From assembly GCF_041435195.1 (NCBI RefSeq), contig NZ_CP108106.1, forward strand, positions 6,549,501-6,613,500: a stretch of DNA of 64,000 nucleotides, read 5' to 3'. This document shows, piece after piece, positions 1-10,031 of the stretch. Within the stretch, counting starts at the first letter, position 1. Every line of letters starts with the position of its first letter. Origin of the DNA: Streptomyces sp. NBC_00224 (lineage in GTDB: Bacteria; Actinomycetota; Actinomycetes; Streptomycetales; Streptomycetaceae). The position numbers and the translations under genes are program-made. A model generated the notes under the pieces. That model was not told where the DNA came from. It ran no database searches and was given only the letters and a program-made list of their open reading frames with translations.

Positions 1-1622
1 GCGTCGCCCATGCGGTCGACCAGGGTGAGGTCGTCCGCCAGGTTGGTGATGACCGCCGCCACGTGCGGCATCTGCGACATACCGGTGAAGGTCGCGCCGC
101 CCTTGAAGTCCGCGAGGACGAAGTTCAGCGTCTCCGAGGTGTGGGTGACCGCGAGGCCGAGCACCAGGGTGCGCAGCAGCTCCGACTTGCCGGAGCCGGT
201 CGCGCCCACGCACAGGCCGTGCGGGCCCATACCTTCCTGCGCGGCCTCCTTGAGGTCCAGCATCACCGGCTGGCCGTCCTCGCCGACGCCGATCGGCACC
301 CGCAGCCGCTCGGCCGTCGAGCGCGGCCGCCAGGTGCGGGCCACGTCGATGGAGCCCGCGTCGCCGAGGTTCAGCAGGTCGGTGAAGTCCAGGTTGGCGA
401 GCAGCGGCTCGTCGTCGTCACCGCCGCCCATCTGCAGCGGCGCGAGCTGGCGGGCCAGCGCCTCGGCGGCCGGCAGCGACATCTGGTCGGGCACGCCCTC
501 GTACGCCATGCCGAAGCCCGACTCCAGGCGCAGCCGGCCCGGCCGCACGACCACCGAGAGACCGCCGCGCGGCTCGTCGAGCTCGCCCGGCACCACCTCG
601 ATGATGGTGACGCCCTGCAGCCCCTCGGCGGCCGCGAACATCGAGTCCGGCGGCACCATCCCGCCGTCGAGCACCACTACCAGGTGCGGCTGGTCCAGGA
701 CCGGCTGGTTGTCCCGGCTGAACCGGGGCCGCCCGTCCAGCCTGCTGTGCAGCAGCAGCTCCAGTTCGCCCAGGTCGTCACCGAACAGCCGCTTCGTACC
801 GGCCCCGTCGACCTGGCCGGGCACCTGGGTGTGCGGCAGCCACTTCGTCCAGTCCCAGCGCTCCACCGCGCCCGGCGCCGCCACCACGGCGACCATCAGG
901 TCGTCGGCGGAGTGCAGCGTCACCAGCTGCGCCACCAGCGCGCGCGCCGCCGACTGGGAGGCGTCCGGGTCGCCGGAGACCGTCACGTGGTAGAAGGCGC
1001 GCATCGAGACCGCCATCGGCAGCCCGTCCAGCGAGCCGTGCACCGCCAGGAACTGCTGCATCGCGCCCGCGCACAGCGGCTCCAGCTCGTCCACCGGCGC
1101 CGTCTCCGGCGCTATCAGCGGGGTGGCGAGCTGCTGGGCGCCCAGGCCGATCCGGGCCTGCCCGAAGTCGTCGTCGCCGACCCGGCGCTCCCAGACCCGC
1201 GAGCCCTCCGCGACCACCGACCACAACTGCTCGGGTGCCGGGTGCAGATACAGCTGCGCGTCGCGCTGGCGGCGCGCGGTCTTGCGCACCGTACGCCGCG
1301 TCTGGGCGAGGTACTTGAGGTAGTCGCGCCGGACATCTGCCATTTGCCCCTGCGCACCCTTGCGGAACTTCACCAGCTGCGCGATCACCATCGCCAGCGT
1401 CGACACCAGCATCAGCGCGCCCATGATCTTCATGAACGGTGCCGAGTTCGGCATGAAGAAGAACACCACCGACGAGCCCATGCCGAGCATCGGCAGGAGC
1501 TGCATCAGCATCGACTCCTGCTGTCCGCGCGGCAGCTCCGGCGGCGCCTCCAGCCGCAGCTCGTCCGAGGACACTTCGGGCGGCAAGGACCGCGGCGGGC
1601 GTTTGACGACGATCTGGCTCAC
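1..1622 (-). CDS. eccC: Type VII secretion ATPase EccC (N-terminal part; cut by window edge)
   Basis: Membrane-anchored FtsK/SpoIIIE-type ATPase that powers ESX (WXG100) secretion. About 540 codons are visible and the C-terminal ATPase domains lie beyond position 1. The protein starts VSQIVVKRPPRSLPPEV, has two membrane segments (about residues 38-58 and 62-85), a long cytoplasmic stretch, and the first Walker A motif GATGSGKS near residue 475, followed by FKGGATF. I chose the GTG at 1622 because the family begins here and an in-frame stop lies just upstream in the other reading. It overlaps the stop of a 21-codon ORF (GTGA). Divergent from eccD, as expected for an ESX locus. Family assignment is secure; substrates would be encoded outside the window. 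Confidence 0.95.
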   Translation of the reverse strand, partial: MSQIVVKRPPRSLPPEVSSDELRLEAPPELPRGQQESMLMQLLPMLGMGSSVVFFFMPNSAPFMKIMGALMLVSTLAMVIAQLVKFRKGAQGQMADVRRDYLKYLAQTRRTVRKTARRQRDAQLYLHPAPEQLWSVVAEGSRVWERRVGDDDFGQARIGLGAQQLATPLIAPETAPVDELEPLCAGAMQQFLAVHGSLDGLPMAVSMRAFYHVTVSGDPDASQSAARALVAQLVTLHSADDLMVAVVAAPGAVERWDWTKWLPHTQVPGQVDGAGTKRLFGDDLGELELLLHSRLDGRPRFSRDNQPVLDQPHLVVVLDGGMVPPDSMFAAAEGLQGVTIIEVVPGELDEPRGGLSVVVRPGRLRLESGFGMAYEGVPDQMSLPAAEALARQLAPLQMGGGDDDEPLLANLDFTDLLNLGDAGSIDVARTWRPRSTAERLRVPIGVGEDGQPVMLDLKEAAQEGMGPHGLCVGATGSGKSELLRTLVLGLAVTHTSETLNFVLADFKGGATFTGMSQMPHVAAVITNLADDLTLVDRMGD

Positions 1623-1684
1623 CGGAGCATCAATCCCTCAATACGGACGGTCACTTGCGTTCCGGCGCCCCCGTGACCGCTCAT
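1619..1684 (-). CDS. Possible 21-codon upstream ORF coupled to eccC
   Basis: ATG at 1684 opens a reading frame (MSGHGGAGTQ...GLMLR) that ends in TGA overlapping the eccC GTG start as GTGA. That geometry is typical of translational coupling. A -10-like TAGGAT lies on the minus strand at 1717-1712, so an mRNA starting near 1704 would carry this ORF. I know of no function for the peptide. It could be a coupling device, or simply unselected sequence in the eccC leader. Confidence 0.3.
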   Translation of the reverse strand: MSGHGGAGTQVTVRIEGLMLR

Positions 1685-1794
1685 TTCGGGGACTCCCTGC
1701 GCGCGACGGTGATCCTACTTGCAGCCTGTGACACCGGAGCCCGGTAGGGTGGCGCGCGCAGTGTGCGCAACCGCGAATCAGGGGGTCCGAGGAC
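1685..1794. promoter_or_regulatory. Divergent eccC/eccD promoter region
   Basis: Short intergenic stretch serving both ESX genes. Toward eccD there is a Streptomyces-like -10 TAGGGT (1745-1750) with a poor -35 candidate TTGCAG (1719-1724, 20-bp gap). Toward eccC there is TAGGAT on the minus strand (1717-1712). The boxes were assigned by eye; shared regulation of both genes from this segment is an inference. Confidence 0.4.
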
Positions 1795-3267
1795 GTGAGT
1801 ACGACCGCAGCGACAGGCTTCTGCCGGGTCACGGTGGTGGCGCCCGACAGTCGCATCGATGTGGCCCTCCCGGAGGACATCGCCGTCGCCGACGTCTATC
1901 CGGAGATCCTCCGGCTCACCGGCCAGACCCAGCCGACGGGCTCACCCACCGGCTACCACCTGGTGCGCCGCGACGGCACCGTCCTCGACGGCGCCCGCAC
2001 CCTCGCGGCCCAGCAGGTCCTCGACGGGGAGCTGCTGAGCCTGCGCCCGTTCGCCGAGTCGCTGCCGCCCGCCGTCTTCGACGACGTCTCGGACGCCGTC
2101 GCCTCGGCCGTCACCCGCGACCGCCATCTGTGGAGCGACGACCTGCTGCGCGGCGCCGGCCTGGTCGGCGGCGTCCTGCTGCTCGTCCTGATGGGCTTCG
2201 TCCTCTGGTACGCGGACCCGGTCGACCACGACATGCACGGCCTGCCCGGCATCATCGCGGGCTCCGCGGGACTGCTGCTCACCGCCTTCGCGGGGGTCAG
2301 GGCCCGGGTCTACTCCGACCGCGCCAGCGCCGTGGCCCTGGGCCTGGGCGCACTGCCGCTGCTGCTGATCGCCGGTTCCGGCATCATCGGCCCGGACAGC
2401 GGCGACGGACCCGGCAAGCTCCAGTTCCTGCTCGGCTGCGTCACCGTCCTGGTCGCCTCGGTGTCCCTGGTCGTCCTCACCCCGAGCGGCGACGCCCCGT
2501 TCGTGGCGGCCACCTTCCTGGCCGCCACCGGCACCCTCGCCACGTTCGTTGCGATCCTCACCGAGTCCACCGCCACCCGGACGGCCGCGGTGTGTGCCCC
2601 GGTCGCCATCGGCCTGGTCGCCTTCCTGCCGGGCCTCTCCGCCCGCTTCGCCCGGCTCCCCATCGGCTACGCCTCCCCGCGCAGCGCCGCCGCCGACGAC
2701 TTCGGCGCCGAGCCCAGCAGCGCCCCCGACGCCCGCCCCGTCGACGCCGAGCGCATCGCCGCCCAGGCCCGGCGCGGCCACGAGATGCTGCTCGGCCTGG
2801 TCGGCGGCTGCGCCGCGACCGTGGTCGGCTCCGCCGCCGTCCTCGGCTTCTCGCACAGCGTCTACGGCCAGCTCCTCGCGCTCACCGCCGGGCTCGCCAT
2901 GCTGCTGCGCGCGCGTCTGTTCCGCTACACCTCGCAGGTCGCCTGCGTCCTGGTGGCCGGGATCGCCGCGATCGCCCTGCTGGTCCTCGGCCTCTCCCTG
3001 AACCCGCCCGGCGACCTGCTGTACGACTTCGTCCGCTACGGCGACCGGGGCTCCCTCGACATCCGTACGATCTGGCTCTCCGCGGCCGTCGCGGCCGGCG
3101 CCGCCCTGATCACCGCCATCGGCCTGATCATCCCGAAGAAGGGCCTCTCGCCGTTCTGGGGCCGCACCCTCGACCTCGCCGAGGGCGCCGTGCTGCTCTC
3201 GCTGGTCCCGCTCTGCCTGGCCGTGCTCGACATCTTCGACCGGGCCCGCTCGCTCACCAGCGGCTGA
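1795..3267 (+). CDS. eccD: Type VII secretion integral membrane protein EccD
   Basis: EccD-family channel subunit of the ESX secretion machine. The first ~90 residues look like the ubiquitin-like EccD N-terminal domain (FCRVTVVAPDSRIDVALPED), followed by a linker and about eleven hydrophobic segments from residue ~120 to the end (GGVLLLVLMGFVLWY, SAGLLLTAFAGV, ALPLLLIAGSGIIG and so on). Length of 490 aa is usual for the family. The GTG at 1795 follows GAGGAC. Works with EccC, whose gene diverges 172 bp away. A GC hairpin closes the gene at 3282-3307. Confidence 0.93.
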   Translation: MSTTAATGFCRVTVVAPDSRIDVALPEDIAVADVYPEILRLTGQTQPTGSPTGYHLVRRDGTVLDGARTLAAQQVLDGELLSLRPFAESLPPAVFDDVSDAVASAVTRDRHLWSDDLLRGAGLVGGVLLLVLMGFVLWYADPVDHDMHGLPGIIAGSAGLLLTAFAGVRARVYSDRASAVALGLGALPLLLIAGSGIIGPDSGDGPGKLQFLLGCVTVLVASVSLVVLTPSGDAPFVAATFLAATGTLATFVAILTESTATRTAAVCAPVAIGLVAFLPGLSARFARLPIGYASPRSAAADDFGAEPSSAPDARPVDAERIAAQARRGHEMLLGLVGGCAATVVGSAAVLGFSHSVYGQLLALTAGLAMLLRARLFRYTSQVACVLVAGIAAIALLVLGLSLNPPGDLLYDFVRYGDRGSLDIRTIWLSAAVAAGAALITAIGLIIPKKGLSPFWGRTLDLAEGAVLLSLVPLCLAVLDIFDRARSLTSG

Positions 3268-3281
3268 CACTCCCGAGCGGG

Positions 3282-3307
3282 CGCCCCCCGGGACACGCCC
3301 GGGGGCG
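3282..3307 (+). terminator. Hairpin after eccD
   Basis: Imperfect GC stem: CGCCCCCCGGG, a five-base loop (ACACG), then CCCGGGGGCG, with one bulged C. It lies 15 bp after the eccD stop and has no U tract, as is common for Streptomyces terminators. Confidence 0.5.
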
Positions 3308-3490
3308 AGCGACCCCCGATCGGACGAGTCCCGGCGTACTGGTACGCTGTGTGACGGCCGTTTGTGTACGCGTCTTCGGATTCTTCTGAAGGCTGCGCCC
3401 AGCGGATCCCCGCCTCCCGAGTAACGGAAGCTCCCCTGAGACCAAGACCAGGGGCACTCGGTGGCACATTTTGACTACGAGGAGTACCGA
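3308..3490 (+). promoter_or_regulatory. rpsO promoter and leader
   Basis: Leader of the rpsO-pnp unit. It holds a weak -10-like TACGCT (3343-3348) and a small hairpin with stem CCCCT (3433-3437) / AGGGG (3450-3454) ahead of the ribosome site. In other bacteria S15 represses its own mRNA by binding the leader. Whether this hairpin takes part is unknown. Confidence 0.4.
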
Positions 3491-3781
3491 GTGTCTCTCG
3501 ACGCCGCTACGAAGAAGCAGATCATGTCCGAGTTCGGCCAGAAGGAGGGCGACACCGGCTCCCCCGAGGTTCAGGTCGCCATGCTCTCCCGCCGCATCTC
3601 GGACCTGACCGAGCACCTCAAGACCCACAAGCACGACCACCACTCCCGTCGTGGTCTGCTGATCCTGGTGGGCCAGCGCCGCCGCCTGCTGCAGTACCTG
3701 GCCAAGAAGGACATCCAGCGCTTCCGTACGCTGGTCGACCGCCTGGGCATCCGCCGCGGTGCGGCCGGCGGCGCCAAGTAA
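3491..3781 (+). CDS. rpsO: 30S ribosomal protein S15
   Basis: 96-residue S15 that binds 16S rRNA in the central domain early in 30S assembly. Clear family sequence: [36 protein letters not shown] and [11 protein letters not shown] start it at GTG 3491 (MSLDAATKK), preceded by GAGGAG (3479-3484). A GTG 30 bp upstream is in frame but would add a non-family extension. It is followed by a strong hairpin and then pnp, the usual rpsO-pnp order. Confidence 0.97.
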   Translation: MSLDAATKKQIMSEFGQKEGDTGSPEVQVAMLSRRISDLTEHLKTHKHDHHSRRGLLILVGQRRRLLQYLAKKDIQRFRTLVDRLGIRRGAAGGAK

Positions 3782-3790
3782 GTCGCCGTG

Positions 3791-3830
3791 AAGGGAGCGG
3801 TTCCCACCTATTAGGGGGCCGCTCCCTTTG
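3791..3830 (+). terminator. rpsO terminator / intergenic hairpin
   Basis: Perfect 10-bp stem AAGGGAGCGG (3791-3800) / CCGCTCCCTT (3819-3828), with an 18-base loop and a short T run. In S. coelicolor the rpsO-pnp intergenic hairpin is a known RNase III processing site; this is the likely equivalent. Confidence 0.8.
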
Positions 3831-3839
3831 CTGTACGTG

Positions 3840-4062
3840 CGGGACGTACCGGACGCTCAGTAGTCTGGTCGTACAACGCACCACACAATGAGCGAGAAGC
3901 CTCCTCCCGCCGCCGGTCCTCGGTAGTGGCCTCCGGGGAGACAACGCCCCCGGATGCTTCGATCGAAGACCGGCCCGCAGCCCAGGAGGGCTTCTCCGCC
4001 ACACCGTCCCCCCGCCACACGGGCCCGGGGACGAAAGACGATGAGTATCGGAGAAAACGCTA
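3840..4062 (+). promoter_or_regulatory. pnp promoter and leader
   Basis: 222-bp leader. A -10-like TAGTCT sits at 3861-3866. A 7-bp hairpin TCCGGGG (3933-3939) / CCCCGGA (3949-3955) and a palindrome CTTCGATCGAAG (3957-3968) follow. Such leader structure fits post-transcriptional self-control of PNPase, which is established in other bacteria; here it is an inference. Confidence 0.45.
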
Positions 4063-6279
4063 GTGGAGAACGAGACCCACTACGCCGAGGCCGTTATTGA
4101 CAACGGATCCTTCGGCACCCGCACCATCCGCTTCGAGACGGGCCGCCTGGCCAAGCAGGCCGCCGGCTCCGCCGTCGCGTACCTGGACGACGACACGATG
4201 GTCCTGTCGGCCACGACCGCGTCCAAGAAGCCCAAGGACCAGCTCGACTTCTTCCCCCTGACGGTGGACGTCGAGGAGCGGATGTACGCGGCCGGCAAGA
4301 TCCCCGGCTCCTTCTTCCGCCGGGAGGGCCGCCCCTCCGAGGACGCGATCCTCACCTGCCGCCTGATCGACCGCCCGCTGCGCCCGTCCTTCAAGAAGGG
4401 CCTGCGCAACGAGATCCAGGTCGTCGCCACGATCATGGCGCTCAACCCCGACCACCTGTACGACGTGGTCGCCATCAACGCCGCCTCCTGCTCCACGCAG
4501 CTGGCCGGCCTGCCCTTCTCCGGCCCGATCGGCGGCGTCCGCGTCGCGCTGATCCGCGGCCAGTGGGTGGCCTTCCCGACGCACACCGAGCTTGAGGACG
4601 CCGTCTTCGACATGGTCGTCGCGGGTCGCGCCCTTGAGGACGGCGACGTCGCGATCATGATGGTCGAGGCCGAGGCCACCGACAAGACGATCCAGCTGGT
4701 CAAGGGCGGCGCCGAGGCGCCGACCGAGGAGGTCGTCGCCGCCGGTCTGGACGCCGCGAAGCCCTTCATCAAGGTGCTCTGCAAGGCCCAGGCCGAGCTC
4801 GCCGCCAAGGCCGCGAAGCCGACCGGCGAGTTCCCGGTCTTCCTCGACTACCAGGACGACGTCCTGGAGGCGCTCACCGCCGCGGTCAAGGGCGAGCTCG
4901 CCCAGGCGCTGACCATCGCGGGCAAGCTGGACCGCGAGGCCGAGCTGGACCGCGTCAAGGAGCTGGCCGCCGAGAAGCTCCTGCCGGCCTTCGAGGGCCG
5001 CGAGAAGGAGATCTCCGCCGCGTACCGCGCGCTGACCAAGAAGCTGGTCCGCGAGCGCGTCATCAAGGACAAGGTCCGCATCGACGGCCGCGGGATCACG
5101 GACATCCGTACCCTGGCCGCCGAGGTCGAGGCCATCCCGCGCGTGCACGGCTCGGCGCTGTTCGAGCGTGGCGAGACCCAGATCCTGGGCGTCACCACCC
5201 TCAACATGCTCCGTATGGAGCAGCAGCTGGACACCCTTTCCCCGGTGACCCGCAAGCGCTACATGCACAACTACAACTTCCCGCCGTACTCGGTCGGCGA
5301 GACCGGCCGCGTGGGCTCGCCCAAGCGCCGCGAGATCGGCCACGGCGCGCTCGCCGAGCGCGCGATCGTGCCGGTCCTGCCGACGCGCGAGGAGTTCCCG
5401 TACGCGATCCGTCAGGTGTCCGAGGCCCTCGGCTCCAACGGCTCGACGTCCATGGGCTCGGTCTGCGCCTCCACCATGTCGCTGCTGAACGCCGGTGTGC
5501 CGCTCAAGGCCCCCGTCGCCGGTATCGCCATGGGTCTGATCTCCCAGGAGATCGACGGCAAGACGCACTACGTCGCCCTCACCGACATCCTCGGTGCGGA
5601 GGACGCCTTCGGCGACATGGACTTCAAGGTCGCCGGTACGAAGGAGTTCGTCACCGCCCTCCAGCTCGACACCAAGCTGGACGGCATCCCGGCCTCCGTC
5701 CTGGCCGCGGCCCTCAAGCAGGCCCGCGACGCCCGCCTCCACATCCTCGACGTGATGATGGAAGCGATCGACACGCCGGACGAGATGTCCCCGAACGCCC
5801 CGCGGATCATCACCGTCAAGATCCCGGTGGACAAGATCGGTGAGGTCATCGGCCCCAAGGGCAAGATGATCAACCAGATCCAGGAGGACACCGGCGCCGA
5901 GATCACGATCGAGGACGACGGCACCATCTACATCGGTGCCCAGGTCGGCTCGCAGGCCGAGGCCGCCCGCGCCACGATCAACGCGATCGCCAACCCGACC
6001 ATGCCGGAGGTCGGCGAGCGTTACCTGGGTACGGTCGTCAAGACCACCACCTTCGGTGCCTTCGTCTCCCTCATGCCCGGCAAGGACGGTCTGCTGCACA
6101 TCTCGCAGATCCGCAAGCTCGCCGGTGGCAAGCGCGTGGAGAACGTCGAGGACGTGCTCGCGGTCGGCTCCAAGGTCCAGGTGGAGATCGCGGAGATCGA
6201 CTCCCGCGGCAAGCTCTCGCTGATCCCGGTCGTCGAGGGTGAAGACGGCGACGAGACGAAGGACGACACCGACAAGTGA
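4063..6279 (+). CDS. pnp: Polynucleotide phosphorylase (polyribonucleotide nucleotidyltransferase)
   Basis: Phosphorolytic 3'-5' exoribonuclease. In Streptomyces it also adds heteropolymeric 3' tails and was first described as guanosine pentaphosphate synthetase I. The 738-residue protein has the full order: RNase PH domain 1 (about 10-150), helical domain, RNase PH domain 2 (about 325-560, with [10 protein letters not shown]), a KH domain (about 585-645, [11 protein letters not shown]) and an S1 domain (about 655-725, [22 protein letters not shown]). GTG start at 4063. Its stop overlaps the start of the M16 peptidase (GTGA), so the two are probably co-translated. Confidence 0.97.
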   Translation: MENETHYAEAVIDNGSFGTRTIRFETGRLAKQAAGSAVAYLDDDTMVLSATTASKKPKDQLDFFPLTVDVEERMYAAGKIPGSFFRREGRPSEDAILTCRLIDRPLRPSFKKGLRNEIQVVATIMALNPDHLYDVVAINAASCSTQLAGLPFSGPIGGVRVALIRGQWVAFPTHTELEDAVFDMVVAGRALEDGDVAIMMVEAEATDKTIQLVKGGAEAPTEEVVAAGLDAAKPFIKVLCKAQAELAAKAAKPTGEFPVFLDYQDDVLEALTAAVKGELAQALTIAGKLDREAELDRVKELAAEKLLPAFEGREKEISAAYRALTKKLVRERVIKDKVRIDGRGITDIRTLAAEVEAIPRVHGSALFERGETQILGVTTLNMLRMEQQLDTLSPVTRKRYMHNYNFPPYSVGETGRVGSPKRREIGHGALAERAIVPVLPTREEFPYAIRQVSEALGSNGSTSMGSVCASTMSLLNAGVPLKAPVAGIAMGLISQEIDGKTHYVALTDILGAEDAFGDMDFKVAGTKEFVTALQLDTKLDGIPASVLAAALKQARDARLHILDVMMEAIDTPDEMSPNAPRIITVKIPVDKIGEVIGPKGKMINQIQEDTGAEITIEDDGTIYIGAQVGSQAEAARATINAIANPTMPEVGERYLGTVVKTTTFGAFVSLMPGKDGLLHISQIRKLAGGKRVENVEDVLAVGSKVQVEIAEIDSRGKLSLIPVVEGEDGDETKDDTDK

Positions 6280-7655
6280 CGTCCCGTAGCTCCAAGGCGA
6301 CGGCCCGCATCTCTTCGGAGGCGCGGGCCGTCGCCCGTACCCAAACGCTTCTCCAGGGCACCAACGGCATCGGCACCGTCCGCCGCACGACCCTTCCCGG
6401 CGGCCTGCGCGTCGTCACCGAAACGCTGCCCTCCGTACGGTCGGCGACCTTCGGCATCTGGGTCCAGGTCGGCTCCCGCGACGAGACGCCCACGCTCAAC
6501 GGCGCCACGCACTATCTGGAGCACCTCCTCTTCAAGGGCACGCGCAAGCGCAGCGCCCTCGACATCTCCTCCGCGATCGACGCGGTCGGCGGCGAGATGA
6601 ACGCCTTCACGGCGAAGGAGTACACCTGCTACTACGCGCGCGTGCTCGACACCGATCTGCCGCTGGCGATCGACGTCGTCTGCGACATGCTGACCGGCTC
6701 CCTCATCCTCGAAGAGGACGTGGACGCCGAGCGCGGGGTCATCCTCGAAGAGATCGCGATGACCGAGGACGACCCGGGCGACTGCGTGCACGACCTGTTC
6801 GCGCACACGATGCTCGGCGACACCCCGCTGGGCCGCCCGGTCCTCGGCACGGTCGACACGATCAACGCGCTGACCCGGGCGCAGGTCGCCCGCTTCTACA
6901 AGAAGCACTACGACCCGCGCCACCTGGTCGTCGCGGCCGCCGGAAACGTCGACCACGCCACCGTCGTACGCCAGGTCCGCAAGGCGTTCGAGAAGGCCGG
7001 CGCGCTCACCCGTACGGACGCGGTCCCGGTCGCCCCGCGCGAGGGCGTCCGCACCCTGAAGACGGCGGGCCGCGTCGAGCTCCTCAACCGGCGCACCGAG
7101 CAGGCGCACGTCGTCCTCGGCATGCCGGGCCTGGCCCGCACCGACGAGCGCCGCTGGGCGCTCGGCGTGCTGAACACGGCCCTGGGCGGCGGTATGTCGT
7201 CCCGCCTCTTCCAGGAGGTACGGGAGAAGCGCGGCCTCGCCTACAGCGTGTACTCGTACACCTCGGGCTTCGCCGACTGCGGCCTCTTCGGCGTGTACGC
7301 GGGCTGCCGCCCCAGCCAGGTCCACGACGTCCTCAAGATCTGCCGGGACGAGCTGGACCGGGTCGCCTCGGACGGACTGTCGGACGAGGAGATCGGCCGC
7401 GCGGTCGGCCAGCTCTCCGGCTCGACCGTCCTGGGCCTTGAGGACACGGGCGCGCTGATGAACCGCATCGGCAAGAGCGAGCTGTGCTGGGGCACCCAGA
7501 TGTCGGTCGACGACATGCTGGCCCGGATAGCCGCGGTCACCCCGGACGACGTCCGCGAGGTGGCCCGTGATGTGCTGGGCCGGCGTCCCTCGCTGTCCGT
7601 CATCGGCCCGCTGAAGGACAAGCAGGCCGACCGCCTCCATGAAGCGGTCTCCTGA
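6276..7655 (+). CDS. M16-family zinc metallopeptidase
   Basis: Insulinase/mitochondrial-processing-peptidase family. The inverted zinc motif is intact: H79-Y-L-E82-H83 with FKGT after it, and a downstream EE in [16 protein letters not shown] supplies the third ligand. An N-terminal M16 domain (about 35-190) and a C-terminal one (about 200-370) fit the 459-aa length. GTG start overlaps the pnp stop by four bases. The pnp-M16 pairing is common in actinobacteria. Substrate unknown; no signal peptide, so probably cytoplasmic. Confidence 0.9.
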   Translation: MTSRSSKATARISSEARAVARTQTLLQGTNGIGTVRRTTLPGGLRVVTETLPSVRSATFGIWVQVGSRDETPTLNGATHYLEHLLFKGTRKRSALDISSAIDAVGGEMNAFTAKEYTCYYARVLDTDLPLAIDVVCDMLTGSLILEEDVDAERGVILEEIAMTEDDPGDCVHDLFAHTMLGDTPLGRPVLGTVDTINALTRAQVARFYKKHYDPRHLVVAAAGNVDHATVVRQVRKAFEKAGALTRTDAVPVAPREGVRTLKTAGRVELLNRRTEQAHVVLGMPGLARTDERRWALGVLNTALGGGMSSRLFQEVREKRGLAYSVYSYTSGFADCGLFGVYAGCRPSQVHDVLKICRDELDRVASDGLSDEEIGRAVGQLSGSTVLGLEDTGALMNRIGKSELCWGTQMSVDDMLARIAAVTPDDVREVARDVLGRRPSLSVIGPLKDKQADRLHEAVS

Positions 7656-7680
7656 TCCGTACGTGTACGCAAGGACGTAA

Positions 7681-8442
<762 letters not shown>

Positions 8443-8457
8443 GCTGGACTGCCGGTC

Positions 8458-8901
8458 ATGCGCGCAAAGATCACTTACTTCGTCACGGCTGCCGTCCTGG
8501 TCTTCTACTTCCTCCTGGTCGGCAGCCGGGGCCTGATGCTCATCCAGGACGGCAAGCTGATCACCGTCACCATGGGGATCGCGGTCCTGGTGCTGCCGCT
8601 GATCGGCATCTGGTTCCTCTGGGCCAACACCCGCTTCGTGACCCGGGCCAACGCCCTCGCCGCCGAACTGGAGGCCGAGGGCGGTCTACCGGTCGACGAA
8701 CTGGTCCGCACCCCGGCCGGCCGCATCGACCGTGACTCGGCCGACGAGGTCTTCGCCCGCCGCAAGGCCGAGACGGAGGACGCGCCGAACGACTGGCGCT
8801 GCTGGTTCCGCCTGGCCGTGGCCTACCAGGACGCCCGCGACACCCCTCGCGCCCGCCAGGCGATGCAGCGAGCGATCACGCTGCGGGAGGCCGCGGAGTA
8901 G
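8458..8901 (+). CDS. Small membrane protein with TPR-like tail
   Basis: 147 residues. Two hydrophobic segments (about 7-24 and 36-56) are followed by a soluble tail. The end (WRCWFRLAVAYQDARDTPRARQAMQRAITLREAAE) has the spacing of one tetratricopeptide-like helix pair. It starts 16 bp after dapB and is probably in its operon. A conserved Streptomyces protein of unknown function; a scaffold role is only a guess. Confidence 0.75.
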   Translation: MRAKITYFVTAAVLVFYFLLVGSRGLMLIQDGKLITVTMGIAVLVLPLIGIWFLWANTRFVTRANALAAELEAEGGLPVDELVRTPAGRIDRDSADEVFARRKAETEDAPNDWRCWFRLAVAYQDARDTPRARQAMQRAITLREAAE

Positions 8902-8930
8902 TCCGTACGCCGGCGCCCCGCGGCCCCGGG

Positions 8931-9482
8931 TCAGGGGCGCCCGTACTCCGCGCCCCAGACCTCCACCGTGTCGGCCGCCCGGTCGAACGCCTCGACGCGC
9001 GACAGGAAGTCCGCGTTGTGGTCGGTGAGCAGCACCGGAAGCGTCGCCCCGCCGCGCCTGGAGGCGAGCAGCGCCTGCCCCTGCACGGTCCGGGGCAGCC
9101 CGAGCCACCGCACCGGCTGCTGCACCGTCCGTACGTCCTCGATCTGCTGCCACGGCATCGTGGAGGTGCTCAGGAAGCGGACTCGCCGCAGCCCGGCCCG
9201 GCTGACCCAGACGCCCATCCGCAGCATCCGCAGCGCCGACGCGATCACGGCGAGGGCGACCACCAGGACCGCGAGCGCCGCGGCCGGACCGCCGGTGAAC
9301 GCGATGATCACCGCGGCGAGCAGCACGAACGAGGCGAGGAGCAGCAGCACGGCGGCCGCTCCGACCCGCCAGGGGCCCGGCCGGTAGGGACGCCGCCAGC
9401 GGTCGTGGTCGTCGAAGGGCAGCGCGACGTCGTCGGCGGTCGCATCGAATGCGCGGTCGGCCGTCAGGAAGGGCAGGGGCAC
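8931..9482 (-). CDS. PH-domain-like membrane protein
   Basis: 183 residues. Two hydrophobic segments (about 38-58 and 63-85) precede a bacterial PH-like region of the bPH2/YdbT kind (about 90-165: MGVWVSRAGLRRVRF, STMPWQQIEDVRTVQ). GTG at 9482, with AGGA upstream. Convergent with the preceding gene across 29 bp. Function unknown; related proteins are membrane-associated and poorly characterised. Confidence 0.75.
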   Translation of the reverse strand: MPLPFLTADRAFDATADDVALPFDDHDRWRRPYRPGPWRVGAAAVLLLLASFVLLAAVIIAFTGGPAAALAVLVVALAVIASALRMLRMGVWVSRAGLRRVRFLSTSTMPWQQIEDVRTVQQPVRWLGLPRTVQGQALLASRRGGATLPVLLTDHNADFLSRVEAFDRAADTVEVWGAEYGRP

Positions 9483-9611
9483 GACTGATCCTCACTCACA
9501 AGCACGCTCGATTGGCTGTGCCCGGTGAGGCTACCCAGGAGGCAGTCGGACGACCACTTCCGGGGGGCCGTGGGGGTGTCTCCCACGCCATTCGGGCGAT
9601 GGGGGAGAGGG

Positions 9612-9848
9612 TCAGCGCCCGTCCGCCTGGGACTGCTGGGAGTGGCCCGGCGACTGGGCCGGTTCGAGCGCCGGCACGCCGAACAGGAGCGAGCCCGCGA
9701 GCCCGGCCACCACGGTGAGCCCGACCAGCGTACGGCCCACTATTCGGCCGGCGCCGGCACGCTCGCGCGGCGGCGGGGCGACATTGCTGCGGAAGCGGTC
9801 GGCCTCGGCGACGAACGTGAAGGGGACGGACTCCCGCCGGCGGAACAT
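9612..9848 (-). CDS. Small single-pass membrane protein, unknown function
   Basis: 78 residues starting MFRRRESVPFTFV. I prefer the ATG at 9848 because AAGGAG precedes it at the right distance, over the in-frame ATG 33 bp further upstream. One hydrophobic segment (about residues 34-54: GRTLVGLTVVAGLAGSLLFG) follows a basic N-terminus, and the tail is polar (QSQADGR). Not recognised beyond being Streptomyces-like. Confidence 0.55.
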   Translation of the reverse strand: MFRRRESVPFTFVAEADRFRSNVAPPPRERAGAGRIVGRTLVGLTVVAGLAGSLLFGVPALEPAQSPGHSQQSQADGR

Positions 9849-10031
9849 GAGGGGCTTCTCCTTGCCTCTGGGGTGGTGCACGGGCTGTGGTGGTGTGCTC
9901 GAACTGTGATGCGTCTACCGGTACAGACGTGCGGAGTTGAGGATTGGTGCCCGAATTCCCCGAATTGGCCGAAGAATTCTGTGACGGGTCGTCAGCGCGG
10001 GCCTGTCGGCGCCGGGCCACTGGAGCGGGCG

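Noticed and set aside
63..1676. Long plus-strand open frame at the left end
   Set aside because: The minus strand encodes a clear EccC protein with Walker A and membrane segments. The plus-strand product is low-complexity.
4672..4683. Minus-strand TTGTCGGTG inside pnp (another at the pnp 3' end)
   Set aside because: Arises from Thr-Asp-Lys codons in the pnp reading frame, with no minus-strand gene to serve. It shows that the short motif alone is weak evidence.
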